The notes: a model not told the origin generated them from the sequence alone. Shown: positions 13,707 to 20,744, counted from the stretch's first letter. The stretch: DNA of 20,744 nucleotides from DATGJX01 sp035279385 (GCA_035279385.1 DATEHZ010000002.1:1-20744); one strand, 5' to 3'. Translations and numbers: made by a program.

Positions 13707-14108
13707 ATGAAACTTGTGGAGCCGGGGGGAGCGCTTGGCGCTCCTTGTAAGGATGCTGGCCTGCCTCCCAGAGGCACGCCGAAAAATTATCTCATGGCTT
13801 GGCTGCTCGTTATGCTCAAGGAGCACAATCTGCACGGCTACGAGATCATGAAGGAACTGAAATTGCGGTTCGACGTGATCTCGGATCCGGGAACGGTATA
13901 CCGGGCGCTGAGGCAGCTCGAGCGGGACGGATACATCTCCTCGTGGTGGGATCCGAAAGAACAAGGTCCCGCACGCAGGATCTATACGTTGACCGATGAG
14001 GGGCATCAAGCACTCGTGCTATGGAGCGTCGCGCTCGAGCAATACCGCTCGAATCTCGACGCTTTTTTTAACCTCTACAGCGGTCAGTGGCAACTCGCCG
14101 GGGAGTAA
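13707..14108 (+). CDS. PadR-family transcriptional regulator, PhaQ-like (polyhydroxybutyrate-responsive repressor type)
   Basis: From the ATG at 13707 the protein has 133 residues; a GTG at 13683 would add eight. The winged helix starts at GTPKNYLMAWLLVMLKEHNLHGYEI (about 23-47) and continues through DPGTVYRALRQLERDGYI and GPARRIYTLTDEG. It closes with LEQYRSNLDAFFNLY. From memory, the PKN(Y/F)L start, GPA(R/K)RIY.LTD block and LEQY...LD.FFN.Y ending resemble PhaQ-type repressors that respond to polyhydroxybutyrate. No PHB genes are in the window, so the target is unknown. Its first ~22 codons are encoded by two DNA hairpins (13728-13744 and 13762-13776), which is unusual; no good ribosome site is seen. 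Confidence 0.85.
   Translation: MKLVEPGGALGAPCKDAGLPPRGTPKNYLMAWLLVMLKEHNLHGYEIMKELKLRFDVISDPGTVYRALRQLERDGYISSWWDPKEQGPARRIYTLTDEGHQALVLWSVALEQYRSNLDAFFNLYSGQWQLAGE
13728..13744. repeat. 7-bp perfect hairpin at the 5' end of the PadR gene
   Basis: GGAGCGC (13728-13734) pairs with GCGCTCC (13738-13744) around a TTG loop. It falls within the first 13 codons, where structure can strongly affect translation, or it marks a small repeat inserted before the gene. Confidence 0.75.
13762..13776. repeat. Second perfect hairpin at the 5' end of the PadR gene
   Basis: TGCCTC (13762-13767) pairs with GAGGCA (13771-13776) around CCA. With the hairpin at 13728-13744 it makes a two-hairpin unit just before the conserved coding start. 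Confidence 0.7.
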
Positions 14109-14138
14109 CCGCGCTTTAACGGGTGGAACCCGCGAGTC

Positions 14139-14933
14139 GTGATAGAGATCCTCTTCCTGGGCACCGGCGGCGCGCGCTTCGTGGTCGCGCGCCAAATTCG
14201 CGCGTCCGGCGGCATGTGGATGCGTTTCGGCTCCACGCAGATGCACGTGGATCCCGGTCCCGGCGCACTCGTGCGCGCGCTCTCGCACGTCCCGCCGTGC
14301 AATCCGCGCGAACTCGACGGCATCGTTCTCTCGCACAAACATCTCGATCACTCGGGCGACGTGAACGTGATGATCGAAGCCATGACGTCGGGCGGTTTTC
14401 GCCGCCGCGGCGTGCTGCTCGCGCCGCGCGACGCCGTGGAAGGCGAACACGTCGTGCTTCCCTACGCGCTGCGCTTCGTCGAACGCGTCGAGATTGCGAC
14501 GGAACGCGCCGGCCCGTACCATATCGGCGAGGTCGAGATTCATACGTCCATCAAGCACGTTCACGCCGTGGAAACCTACGGCATGCATTTTCTTCACAAC
14601 GGGCGCACGGTTTCGTATTTACCGTGCGGACGTTACTTCGAGGGCCTCGCGCAAGACTACGCGGCGCACGATCCCGACGTGCTCATCATCAACGTGCTGC
14701 GCTACCGCGACAGCATGGACGTCGACCACATGACGTTCGACCAGGCGCGGGACGTCATCGCCTCGGTGCGCCCGCGCGTCGCGGTGATGCAGCACTTCGG
14801 CACGAAGATGCTCGAGCAAGATCCGGCCCGATTGGCGCGGCAGCTCGAGGACGATCTCGGCATTCGCGTCATCGCCGCGTACGACAACATGCGCCTCGAC
14901 GTTGAAACGGAGGCCGGCGCGCTTGCCGGTTGA
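14139..14933 (+). CDS. Metallo-beta-lactamase-fold hydrolase
   Basis: The 264-residue protein starts at the GTG at 14139, so that MIEILFLGTGGARF forms the first strand. SHKHLDHSGD (65-74) supplies the HxHxDH metal-binding motif. Later His candidates are His140 or His142 (KHVHAVETYGMHF), His150 and His219 (VMQHFG). Oddity: the usual bridging Asp of the YxxD-type strand is replaced in VSYLPCGRYFEG by Pro-Cys-Gly (Cys163), so the second metal site may be altered. The overall shape (LGTGG start, IVLSHKHLDH, NVLRYR) recalls the RNase Z/PhnP/UPF0173 side of the superfamily; the substrate is unknown. It lies 30 bp after the PadR stop and overlaps the next gene by 11 bp. Confidence 0.85.
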   Translation: MIEILFLGTGGARFVVARQIRASGGMWMRFGSTQMHVDPGPGALVRALSHVPPCNPRELDGIVLSHKHLDHSGDVNVMIEAMTSGGFRRRGVLLAPRDAVEGEHVVLPYALRFVERVEIATERAGPYHIGEVEIHTSIKHVHAVETYGMHFLHNGRTVSYLPCGRYFEGLAQDYAAHDPDVLIINVLRYRDSMDVDHMTFDQARDVIASVRPRVAVMQHFGTKMLEQDPARLARQLEDDLGIRVIAAYDNMRLDVETEAGALAG

Positions 14934-15348
14934 GATCGTCCGCGTCACGCCCGAGGCCGTGCTGGAATTCGTTCGCCGCACCGAGCGCGAAGCGCTCAAA
15001 ACGTTTTACGACTTCAGCGTCATCTGGCACGAGCAGACGCACGACTTCGCGGCGATGGACGGCGAGAACGTCGTCGGCGTCGCGCAGATCCGGATAGCCG
15101 CGTCGCTCGCCGGAGTGGAACGCATCGTCGTGCTCCCGGATTACCGGCGCCGCGGCATCGGGCGCGAGCTGCTGCAAAGCGCCTGCGACGTCGCGAACTA
15201 TTACAACTGCCACAAGATGACGGCGCTGGTCCCGCATCGCAGCGCGGCCCAAAGCTTTTTCGAACGCTGCGACTACCGCGAAGAAGCGGTCCTGCCGCAG
15301 CACACGTTCAAACTAGATATGGCGGCGATGCGGAAGTTTCTCTTGTAG
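14923..15348 (+). CDS. GNAT-family N-acetyltransferase
   Basis: The chosen start is the TTG at 14923, nine bases after a clean GGAGG (14909-14913), giving 141 residues; another TTG at 14902 would add seven. The GNAT core reads VVGVAQIRIAASLAGVERIVVLPDYRRRGIGRELL, in two parts: the beta-strand 4 arm and the RRRGIG acetyl-CoA pyrophosphate loop (about residues 76-81). It is followed by the ALVPHRSAAQSFFERCDYRE motif-B region. The N-terminal VTPEAVLEFVRRTERE may be part of substrate binding. The acceptor is unknown. It overlaps the hydrolase by 11 bp (coupled) and its 3' end overlaps the convergent DUF4097-like gene by 36 bp. Confidence 0.85.
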   Translation: MPVEIVRVTPEAVLEFVRRTEREALKTFYDFSVIWHEQTHDFAAMDGENVVGVAQIRIAASLAGVERIVVLPDYRRRGIGRELLQSACDVANYYNCHKMTALVPHRSAAQSFFERCDYREEAVLPQHTFKLDMAAMRKFLL

Positions 15349-16320
15349 CGGACGGCGCAGAATACGCCCGATCGGCTCCCAGGCGCCTTGCAGCCGCCCG
15401 TGCGAACGCAGAGCGCCGTTGTACAGATACACGCCGCCGCGCTGCGAGTTCGCCGTAATCACCGGGCCGCCCGGCCCGACAATCGCTTGCGCGTCCGTGG
15501 GCGAACCGGTTACCGCCGCGCCGCCCGAGAAACCCGAGAAGATTCTCCCGCCGGTGCTGTGCGCGTCGATGAGCGCGCCGCCGCCCGCAACGCCGATCGC
15601 CACGTTGCCGTTCTGCGACTCGAAGCGTGCGACGCCCGGCACGAACGTGCCGTTGTCGTACGCGATGCTTCCGTTCACGCTGGTCGCGACGATTTGCCGC
15701 ACGTTGCAGTTTTCGAACACGATGTTGCCGGCCGCCGTGCGCGCGCGAATGCGATTGAAGGCAGAGTTCTGCACCACCATCGGCCCCCGCGCGACCTGCG
15801 CGTACCCGTCGCCGCTGACGTTGCGCAGATGCAGTCCGCCCGTATGCACCAGCGCCACGAACGTGCCGCCGCGGTAATCGCTCACCGTAATCCTGCCCGC
15901 GCCCACAACCGTCCAGAGCAGCGCGGTAGAATTTGGAATCGTGAGCGTGACGTCCGCGCCTTGATCGCCGCCGAAGATCACGACGCCGTCGTGCGGAGCG
16001 TCCAGAACCGAACCGAGCGGAAAACTCTCCGGCGGAAGAATCACGGGCCCGTCCGGCGTTTGGATGCTGGCATCGAAGATCGTGATCTCCGGCGGGAGCG
16101 CATTTTCCACCATTTGCGGCTCGACGTGCCGCGCGCGCACCGGGGCGTTCGAGGAGATCTGCACCTGCGGTTTGTCCCAGGTGCGAACGGTCAGCGAACC
16201 GGAGCGCATTTGCATGCGAATCACCGGCGAGGCGGACACGGCGATGACCTGCTGGGCGCGCGCGTACGCGGGCCAGCTCGCGAGCAGCGCGAGGAACACC
16301 GGAAAAAGCCAACGGGTCAC
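15313..16320 (-). CDS. Exported beta-helix/DUF4097-like surface protein
   Basis: From the GTG at 16320 the protein has 335 residues and opens with a signal peptide (TRWLFPVFLALLASWPAYARAQ). The rest is built from short repeating strands with Gly/Asn turns, such as GRITVSDYRGGTFVALVHTG, GYAQVARGPMVVQNSAFN and GNIVFENCNVRQIVATSVNG. This is the pattern of DUF4097 (putative adhesin) and right-handed beta-helix proteins. The C-terminal ~35 residues are basic (RSHGRL...RILRRPLQEK). It follows the sensor kinase by 41 bp, so it is probably the last gene of the sigma/two-component transcript and either a sensor accessory or a regulated surface product. Upstream in-frame extension (GTG at 16344) is possible. 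Confidence 0.78.
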   Translation of the reverse strand: MTRWLFPVFLALLASWPAYARAQQVIAVSASPVIRMQMRSGSLTVRTWDKPQVQISSNAPVRARHVEPQMVENALPPEITIFDASIQTPDGPVILPPESFPLGSVLDAPHDGVVIFGGDQGADVTLTIPNSTALLWTVVGAGRITVSDYRGGTFVALVHTGGLHLRNVSGDGYAQVARGPMVVQNSAFNRIRARTAAGNIVFENCNVRQIVATSVNGSIAYDNGTFVPGVARFESQNGNVAIGVAGGGALIDAHSTGGRIFSGFSGGAAVTGSPTDAQAIVGPGGPVITANSQRGGVYLYNGALRSHGRLQGAWEPIGRILRRPLQEKLPHRRHI

Positions 16321-16361
16321 GCCTTCATTGTACGAAGCGCCCACCCGCGGCGAATGAGAAT

Positions 16362-17765
16362 TCAATGAATCCGCGGCAGGCACACGCGCATGAGCGTGCC
16401 GCCGCCCTCCGGACGCTCGGCTTGCACTCGCCCTGCGTGTACGCGCGCGATGGAACGGACGATTGCCAGACCCAGCCCCGTACCGGGCACGTCGCGCGTG
16501 CGCGATTTGTCTGTGCGATAGAAACGCTCGAAAATCAGCGGTAATTCCGCGGCGTCGATACCCGGGCCCGTGTCTTGGACCTCGACGATCGCCTCGCTCT
16601 GCGTTCCGCGAACGCGGACCGTAACGCCGCCGCGCTCGGTGAATTTGATGGCGTTGTCGATCAAATTGGTGATCATCTGGCGAACGAGCGCGGCATCGCC
16701 GTTCACGATCGGCGACTCTGCGTCCACGTCGATCCGCAGGTCGAGCCCCTTGTCGCTCGCGCGCTGCGCCGTGGCATTCACGGCCTCGCGTGCGACCGCG
16801 CCGACCGAAACCGGCTCCTTCGGAATCGAATCGCCCGAGTCGGCCTTCGCAAGCGTAAGCATGCCGTTGACCATGTCGGCGAGCGATGCGCTCTCCGCTA
16901 CGATCGTCTGCAGGCTCTCTTTCCGAATCGCTTCGTCGCGATCGCCCCAGCGCGCGAGCATCTGCGCGTTCGCGTTGATGGAGGTGAGCGGCGTCTTGAG
17001 TTCGTGCGAGGCATCGCTGATGAATTGACGCTCGCGCGCGAACGCTTCTTCCAAACGCGCGAGCAAGTCGTCGAAGCTCTCCGCGAGCCGGCCCACTTCG
17101 TCGGAGCGTCCCCTCCAGCGCAGGCGCCGGTGCAATCCTTCCGAGCCGATTTCGCGCATCGCGGCCGCGAGTTCGTCGATGGGCGTGGTGATCTGCGAGG
17201 CCAGCACGAACGAGATCAGCGCGACGGCGATGACGGCGATGATTAAAATGATCGCGATCGACCATTCGATCTGCCGGAAGGCCCGATATAACTGGTCGAG
17301 CGGCTCGCCGGCTTGCACGATGAGCGCGTGCGTTCCGCTGACAAAGACTTGCGATGCGACGAGGAACGGCCGGCCCTGCACGTGCACTTCGCGGATGGAG
17401 TCCGGAGCGGCCGGCGTAAGACCGGGATTGCCGAACGTCGGAACGGCATCCATGTTGAAACTCTTCGCGATCGGATAGCCGCGCGTATCGTCGACTTCGA
17501 TGAACGTGCTCGTCGAGGACCAGCGATCGAGATTGTCGGGATTCTCGAGCACCAGCAGCGAGTCGCCGCCTTCGGAGAACAGAAAAGAGTTCGGATTCGG
17601 CGCGACGGCGGTGCGCATGTCGGAGAGGATGGCCAGCACGTGATCCTGCGCCTGCGCGCGCAGAATGCCTTCGAAGCGCAGCGTGACGGCGGCTCCGAGC
17701 GCAACGGCAACGACTGCGAGCAGCAGCGCATACCACACGGTAATGCGCCACCGAAGCGAGTTCAT
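16362..17765 (-). CDS. Sensor histidine kinase (HAMP type)
   Basis: The 467-residue protein is a classic membrane kinase. It has a first span (9-30), a periplasmic sensor (about 31-168), and a second span (169-189). A HAMP linker begins TTPIDELAAAMREI. The dimerisation H-box FISDASHELKTPLTSI has phosphorylated His254. The ATP-binding domain has the N-box MITNLIDNAIKF (364-375), D-box DTGPGID (398-404), F-box FERFYRTDKS and G-box GTGLGLA (428-434). All key residues are present, so it should be active. It lies 12 bp after the response regulator stop. The ligand is unknown; the extracytoplasmic sensor region has no named fold I can recognise. Confidence 0.96.
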   Translation of the reverse strand: MNSLRWRITVWYALLLAVVAVALGAAVTLRFEGILRAQAQDHVLAILSDMRTAVAPNPNSFLFSEGGDSLLVLENPDNLDRWSSTSTFIEVDDTRGYPIAKSFNMDAVPTFGNPGLTPAAPDSIREVHVQGRPFLVASQVFVSGTHALIVQAGEPLDQLYRAFRQIEWSIAIILIIAVIAVALISFVLASQITTPIDELAAAMREIGSEGLHRRLRWRGRSDEVGRLAESFDDLLARLEEAFARERQFISDASHELKTPLTSINANAQMLARWGDRDEAIRKESLQTIVAESASLADMVNGMLTLAKADSGDSIPKEPVSVGAVAREAVNATAQRASDKGLDLRIDVDAESPIVNGDAALVRQMITNLIDNAIKFTERGGVTVRVRGTQSEAIVEVQDTGPGIDAAELPLIFERFYRTDKSRTRDVPGTGLGLAIVRSIARVHAGRVQAERPEGGGTLMRVCLPRIH

Positions 17766-17777
17766 GCTTGCCGGAAC

Positions 17778-18458
17778 CTAGTCTTTGATGGTGTAGCCGA
17801 CGCCGCGGACCGTCGTAATGAGCTTCTCGTCGAAGCCGTCGTCGATCTTGCCGCGCAGATAGCGGATGTACACGTCGATCAGATTCGAGTCGCCCAGGAA
17901 ATCGCTGCCCCACACGCCGTTGAAGAGTTCGTCTCGCGTGTGTACTTTGTTGCGGTGCAGCAGCAGGTACTCCAGCAGCGCGTACTCCTTGGCGGTGAGA
18001 TTGATCGCTTTGCCGCCGCGCTGCACTTCGTGGCGATCGCGATCCATCACGAGGTCGTGGTAGGCGATGACGTTCGCCGCGGGTTCTTTCTCGCGCAGGC
18101 GCGCCCGCACGCGCGCGAGCAGTTCTTCGGTCGAAAACGGTTTGGTGAGATAATCGTCCGCGCCCATGTCGAGACCGGCGACGCGCTCGGGCACGCGGTC
18201 TTTCGCCGTGAGCATGATGATCGGCACGCGGCTTTTCGCGCGCACGCGTTTGCAGACTTCCATGCCGTCCATGCGAGGCAGCATGAGGTCGAGCAGAATC
18301 AGATCCGGTTCTTTGAGCGCGAGTTCCAGGCCCGAGAGCCCGTCGCGCGCTACGGCGACGTCGTAGCCTTCATGTTCGAGTTCGAGTTGAAGCACGCGAC
18401 TGATGGCCGCATCGTCCTCGATGACGAGAATGTGATGCGGGCGGGCCGTTTTGTCCAT
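17778..18458 (-). CDS. OmpR/PhoB-family response regulator
   Basis: The 226-residue protein has a receiver domain (about 8-122) with acidic pocket Glu14/Asp15/Asp16 (VIEDD), phospho-acceptor Asp57 (LLDLMLP), Thr84 (MLTAKD) and Lys106 (LTKPF). A winged-helix DNA-binding domain (about 130-224) includes LTAKEYALLEYLL, NLIDVYIRYLRGKID and the terminal VRGVGYTI. It is the partner of the kinase encoded 12 bp downstream and follows the anti-sigma-like gene by 7 bp. Confidence 0.97.
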   Translation of the reverse strand: MDKTARPHHILVIEDDAAISRVLQLELEHEGYDVAVARDGLSGLELALKEPDLILLDLMLPRMDGMEVCKRVRAKSRVPIIMLTAKDRVPERVAGLDMGADDYLTKPFSTEELLARVRARLREKEPAANVIAYHDLVMDRDRHEVQRGGKAINLTAKEYALLEYLLLHRNKVHTRDELFNGVWGSDFLGDSNLIDVYIRYLRGKIDDGFDEKLITTVRGVGYTIKD

Positions 18459-18465
18459 GGTAAGG

Positions 18466-18843
18466 TTATCGGCGGGTCGCTCGCTGATACCCCGGTGTCA
18501 CGGTTAAATTCACCTGAGAAATCCAGAACGTGGCGGCCGCGCCGATGGCGATCCAGAACAGCACCGCGGGCTGCGAGAAGAACGCCAGGAACTGCTCGCC
18601 GTACGAGGCGGCTGCATCAAAAGCCGGTGCCGCGGTGCCGCGAATCACCGCGATCATCAGCCACACGAGTGCGGCGCACAAGCCGCCGTAGAGCCAAACT
18701 TCCCACGGGCGAACGGTTGCGGCGACCGGCACGTGATAAATAGTGGACGCCAAAATCGATTGGCGCAAATCCGCCGGCGGCTCTTCCAAATCCAGCGCGA
18801 AGAGCGCCCGTTCCAGTTCGTCGTCGTTCCCGTAATACTTCAT
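18466..18843 (-). CDS. Probable anti-sigma factor (two-span membrane protein, no zinc motif)
   Basis: The ATG at 18843 gives 125 residues: a charged cytoplasmic start (YYGNDDELERALFALDLEEP) with LDLEEPPADLRQSIL (17-31), then two predicted spans (about 48-67 and 92-109) and a basic end (QRATRR). ECF sigma genes are normally followed by their anti-sigma gene, and here an ATGA overlap with the sigma stop couples the two. The acidic N-terminal helix is a reasonable sigma-binding segment. The HxxxCxxC zinc motif of ZAS-type anti-sigmas is absent, so the assignment rests mainly on position and topology. Confidence 0.7.
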   Translation of the reverse strand: MKYYGNDDELERALFALDLEEPPADLRQSILASTIYHVPVAATVRPWEVWLYGGLCAALVWLMIAVIRGTAAPAFDAAASYGEQFLAFFSQPAVLFWIAIGAAATFWISQVNLTVTPGYQRATRR

Positions 18844-19430
18844 GGCCGTGACTCCGCGGTTTTTTCGTTCAAAATGCGGCGCAGCTGTTCTTTCGCCCGA
18901 AACAGATGCGTCTTTACCGTACCCATCGGCACGCCGAGGACGTGTGCGATCTCCTCGTACTGCCGCCCCTGAAGATGATACAGCGTAATGACCGTTCGAT
19001 ACTTCTCCGGCAGCTCGGCGATCGCCGCGCGCAGGCGGCGGGCTTCGTCGTTCGCGATTGCCTCGCTCTCCGGTCCGGCCCCCGGATCGGCGCGTTCGGG
19101 CAGTTCGTCGTTCGAGTACCGTTTGCGGCGCGATAGACGATCGCAGCAGCCGTGATACGCGATGGCAAACAGCCAGGTCGAGAATTTCGCGCCGGGTTTG
19201 AAGGTCTGCAGGCTGCGATAGGCTTTGAAAAAGGCCTCCTGCGCAGCGTCGCGAGCTTCTTCCTGATCGCGCAGGGTGCGGTACGCCAGATGATAGACGG
19301 CGCGATCGTAGCGTTCGACCAGCGTGCCGAAAGACTCGCGACGCCCTGCGAGCGTCTGAGCCACGAGGGTCTGGTCGTCTATCAGCGACGAGGGGTCGAT
19401 GGAAGGTGCCTCCAGCAGTGCCGCAACCAC
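18840..19430 (-). CDS. ECF-type RNA polymerase sigma factor
   Basis: The 196-residue protein has a sigma-2 region (about 28-103) with RYDRAVYHLAYRTLRD, EEARDAAQEAFFKAYRSL and AKFSTWLFAIAYHGCCDRLSR. An acidic linker (NDELPERADPGAGPESEA) leads to sigma-4 (about 132-186) with IAELPEKYRTVITLYHL, QGRQYEEIAHVLGVPMGTVKTHL and FRAKEQLRRIL. It starts at the GTG at 19430 (VVAALLEAPS); a later start is possible because the first ~20 residues are not conserved. It heads an apparent five-gene run to 15313 and is divergent from the DUF4097-like gene at 19529. Confidence 0.94.
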   Translation of the reverse strand: MVAALLEAPSIDPSSLIDDQTLVAQTLAGRRESFGTLVERYDRAVYHLAYRTLRDQEEARDAAQEAFFKAYRSLQTFKPGAKFSTWLFAIAYHGCCDRLSRRKRYSNDELPERADPGAGPESEAIANDEARRLRAAIAELPEKYRTVITLYHLQGRQYEEIAHVLGVPMGTVKTHLFRAKEQLRRILNEKTAESRP

Positions 19431-19528
19431 GTTTCACGTACACCGGAACGGGCCGTATTGTTTCGGACCATACCGCCGGAGGTTCCCCCGGGCTTGAAAC
19501 ACTGCCGGCGCTGTGCCGTACATGGGGC
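19431..19528. promoter_or_regulatory. Divergent regulatory region of the sigma factor gene, with GGAAC motifs on both strands
   Basis: ECF sigmas commonly recognise a GGAAC -35 element. One lies on the minus strand (19486-19482), about 50 bp before the sigma start, with TCCGAAA downstream. Another lies on the plus strand (19445-19449), about 80 bp before the ATG at 19529, with CGGACC about 15 bp downstream. This would fit autoregulation plus control of the divergent gene, but the -10 elements are not convincing. Confidence 0.35.
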
Positions 19529-20338
19529 ATGCGTTACTCTCGCACAGGCATCGTGGCCGTATTGCTCGCGGCCGAGGTCTTTCTCGGCGGGGCAATCCTC
19601 TGGGCGCTCGGCGGCGGCCGATGGGGCTGGACCCTGCAGGCGCGGGCCGTGAACAACATGTCGGAACAGGCGCCCATCGACGCAGGCCGGGCCCCGCACG
19701 TCGTCATCGACGATCCCGACAACCGCGTGGTGATTACCGCTTCATCGGATGGAAAGGTTCACGTGACGGACCACCGGCATCAGTTCGGCTGGTTCGCGGG
19801 ACCGCATTCGCAAGCGCCGCTGCGCGTCTCACGCACGGATGACGGCGTGAGTATCATGCGCGGCGACGGGCAGCCGCATCTGCAAGTCGCCTTCTTCGGG
19901 GTCGACTTCGAGCGCACGGACGTTGCGGTTCCCTCCGGCGCGCGGCTCGACGTCCGGCGCTGCGAGGGTGCAAGCATCGACGGCGTGCGCGCGGGCGACG
20001 TGAAGATCGCCTGCGGCGACGGCAGCCTGCATCTGGACGACCTGCAATCGCCGTCGATCGACGCCGTCACGCAAGACGGCGGGATTCACGCGAGCAATTT
20101 AGAGGTCGGCGGCGGACGCCTGGAAACCGGCAGCGGCTCCATACGAGTTGCGCTCGCCGGCTCGAACCTGCTCGTTCACGCGCAAACCGGCGACGGAAGC
20201 ATCAGAATCAACGGCCGGCGGATTGCGAAGGACAGCGACTCCGGACGTGCCGATTATCAAGTCGGAACGGGCGGCGGGTCGCTCCAGGTTTCGACGCAAG
20301 ACGGAAGCATCCACATCGACTCGAACGGAGCCAATTGA
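19529..20338 (+). CDS. DUF4097-like membrane/exported protein
   Basis: The ATG at 19529 gives 269 residues with one N-terminal hydrophobic segment (about 7-30, IVAVLLAAEVFLGGAILWAL), either an anchor or signal peptide. The rest is a beta-rich repeat region with DGSLHL, TQDGGIHASNL, TGSGSIRVAL, TGDGSIRI and TQDGSIHI. The recurring (T/G)xDGSI(H/R)(I/V) strands are typical of the DUF4097 putative adhesin domain. These proteins often accompany ECF/anti-sigma or PspC-type envelope-stress loci. It is divergent from the sigma gene; a GTG at 19406 would add 41 unconserved residues, so I chose the later ATG. The next gene starts 1 base after its stop. Confidence 0.83.
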   Translation: MRYSRTGIVAVLLAAEVFLGGAILWALGGGRWGWTLQARAVNNMSEQAPIDAGRAPHVVIDDPDNRVVITASSDGKVHVTDHRHQFGWFAGPHSQAPLRVSRTDDGVSIMRGDGQPHLQVAFFGVDFERTDVAVPSGARLDVRRCEGASIDGVRAGDVKIACGDGSLHLDDLQSPSIDAVTQDGGIHASNLEVGGGRLETGSGSIRVALAGSNLLVHAQTGDGSIRINGRRIAKDSDSGRADYQVGTGGGSLQVSTQDGSIHIDSNGAN

Positions 20339-20339
20339 T

Positions 20340-20744
20340 ATGGCAGACCCCTCAGACACCATCGTCCCGCTCGCCGGCATTCTCGTCGTCTTCGGATTAC
20401 CGCTGACATACGCGATCGTGAACCGCGTGCTCGCGCACCAGGAGCGGCTGGAAATGATCAAGCACGGCGTCGTGCCGCCGCCGGACCCGAAATGGGCCAA
20501 GCGCATGGGCAAGACCGGCTGGTACGATCCGCGGGCGTACGGCATGCAGCCGGGCGCGGCTCCTCCGGGCTACTACGACGCGTGCGGGATGTATGGCGAT
20601 CCGAACCGTCAACTGCGCAAGGGGATCTCGCTGGTCTGCATCGGCATCGCCCTCACCGTTGGGCTCTCGTTCATCTCCCCGGGCCGCCCCGGACCATGGC
20701 TGCTCGGCGGGCTCATCCCGATGTTCGTGGGTATCGCGCAGGTC
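20340..20744 (+). CDS. DUF6249-like small membrane protein (partial, 3' end beyond window)
   Basis: The ATG at 20340 opens 135 codons without a stop. A first span (about 9-28, IVPLAGILVVFGLPLTYAIV) is followed by the charged HQERLEMIKHG. A proline/tyrosine/glycine-rich loop then leads to LRKGISLVCIGIALTVGLSF and GGLIPMFVGIAQV, the second and third spans. A basic helix after the first span, then RKGI.L..IG and a GLIP.F.GI span, resembles DUF6249 proteins, often encoded beside ECF sigma genes. With 1 bp between stop and start it is cotranslated with the DUF4097-like gene. Function unknown. Confidence 0.7.
   Translation, partial: MADPSDTIVPLAGILVVFGLPLTYAIVNRVLAHQERLEMIKHGVVPPPDPKWAKRMGKTGWYDPRAYGMQPGAAPPGYYDACGMYGDPNRQLRKGISLVCIGIALTVGLSFISPGRPGPWLLGGLIPMFVGIAQV

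Noticed and set aside
13500..14009. 169-codon minus-strand frame over the intergenic region and PadR gene
   Set aside because: No domain or ribosome site; it runs antisense through the conserved winged helix.
16312..17913. A very long minus-strand frame continuing upstream of the exported beta-helix gene across the kinase gene
   Set aside because: Over 16362-17765 the kinase frame has all conserved boxes, whereas this frame is Arg-rich noise. Only the part from the GTG at 16320 is coding.

Overview
The window is GC-rich, gene-dense bacterial chromosome. Exported, membrane and outer-membrane-like proteins (a Tat-type lipoprotein-like molybdoenzyme, a haem-bearing protein that ends like a beta-barrel, DUF4097-type surface proteins) point to a diderm. 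The mix of families would fit a little-cultured GC-rich lineage such as Vulcanimicrobiota/Eremiobacterota, but that placement is an impression and cannot be proved from the window. I see no rRNA, tRNA, CRISPR array, insertion sequence or phage gene.

Layout. (1) 1-599, minus: the 5' part of a crotonase that looks like methylglutaconyl-CoA hydratase (LiuC). (2) 656-3007, plus: a respiratory-type cytochrome b, an overlapping sulfite-oxidase-fold molybdoenzyme, and a small secreted protein. (3) 9649-2979, minus: one long run of ten same-strand genes, apparently a single operon. It starts with the methylcrotonyl-CoA carboxylase beta subunit (LiuB), continues through SEVEN tandem paralogues of a membrane-anchored DUF4760-like family joined by 4-14 bp stop/start overlaps, and ends with a small XRE-type regulator and an EamA/DMT exporter. 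(4) 9690-12406, plus: a DUF1800/DUF1501 pair. (5) 13440-12409, minus: an outer-membrane porin-like protein with one N-terminal c-type haem site, similar in plan to Cyc2-type cytochrome-porins. (6) 13707-15348, plus: a PadR/PhaQ-like repressor, a metallo-beta-lactamase-fold hydrolase and a GNAT acetyltransferase. (7) 19430-15313, minus: ECF sigma factor, probable anti-sigma factor, OmpR-type response regulator, sensor histidine kinase and an exported beta-helix/DUF4097-like protein, all nearly contiguous. (8) 19529-20744, plus: a second DUF4097-like membrane protein and a partial DUF6249-like membrane protein, divergent from the sigma factor.

How they may work together. LiuB and LiuC belong to leucine/isovalerate catabolism, and the 7.4 kb between them looks like an interruption of a catabolic locus. 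Cytochrome b plus molybdoenzyme form a plausible membrane-linked periplasmic redox couple. The sigma/anti-sigma/two-component block, with DUF4097-like genes on both sides, looks like an envelope-sensing module with two signalling inputs in one transcript. The most unusual part is the seven-gene paralogue array. Its members keep the membrane anchor and a few motifs but diverge elsewhere, as expected for subunits of a hetero-oligomeric complex or for a diversifying family. Its function is unknown.
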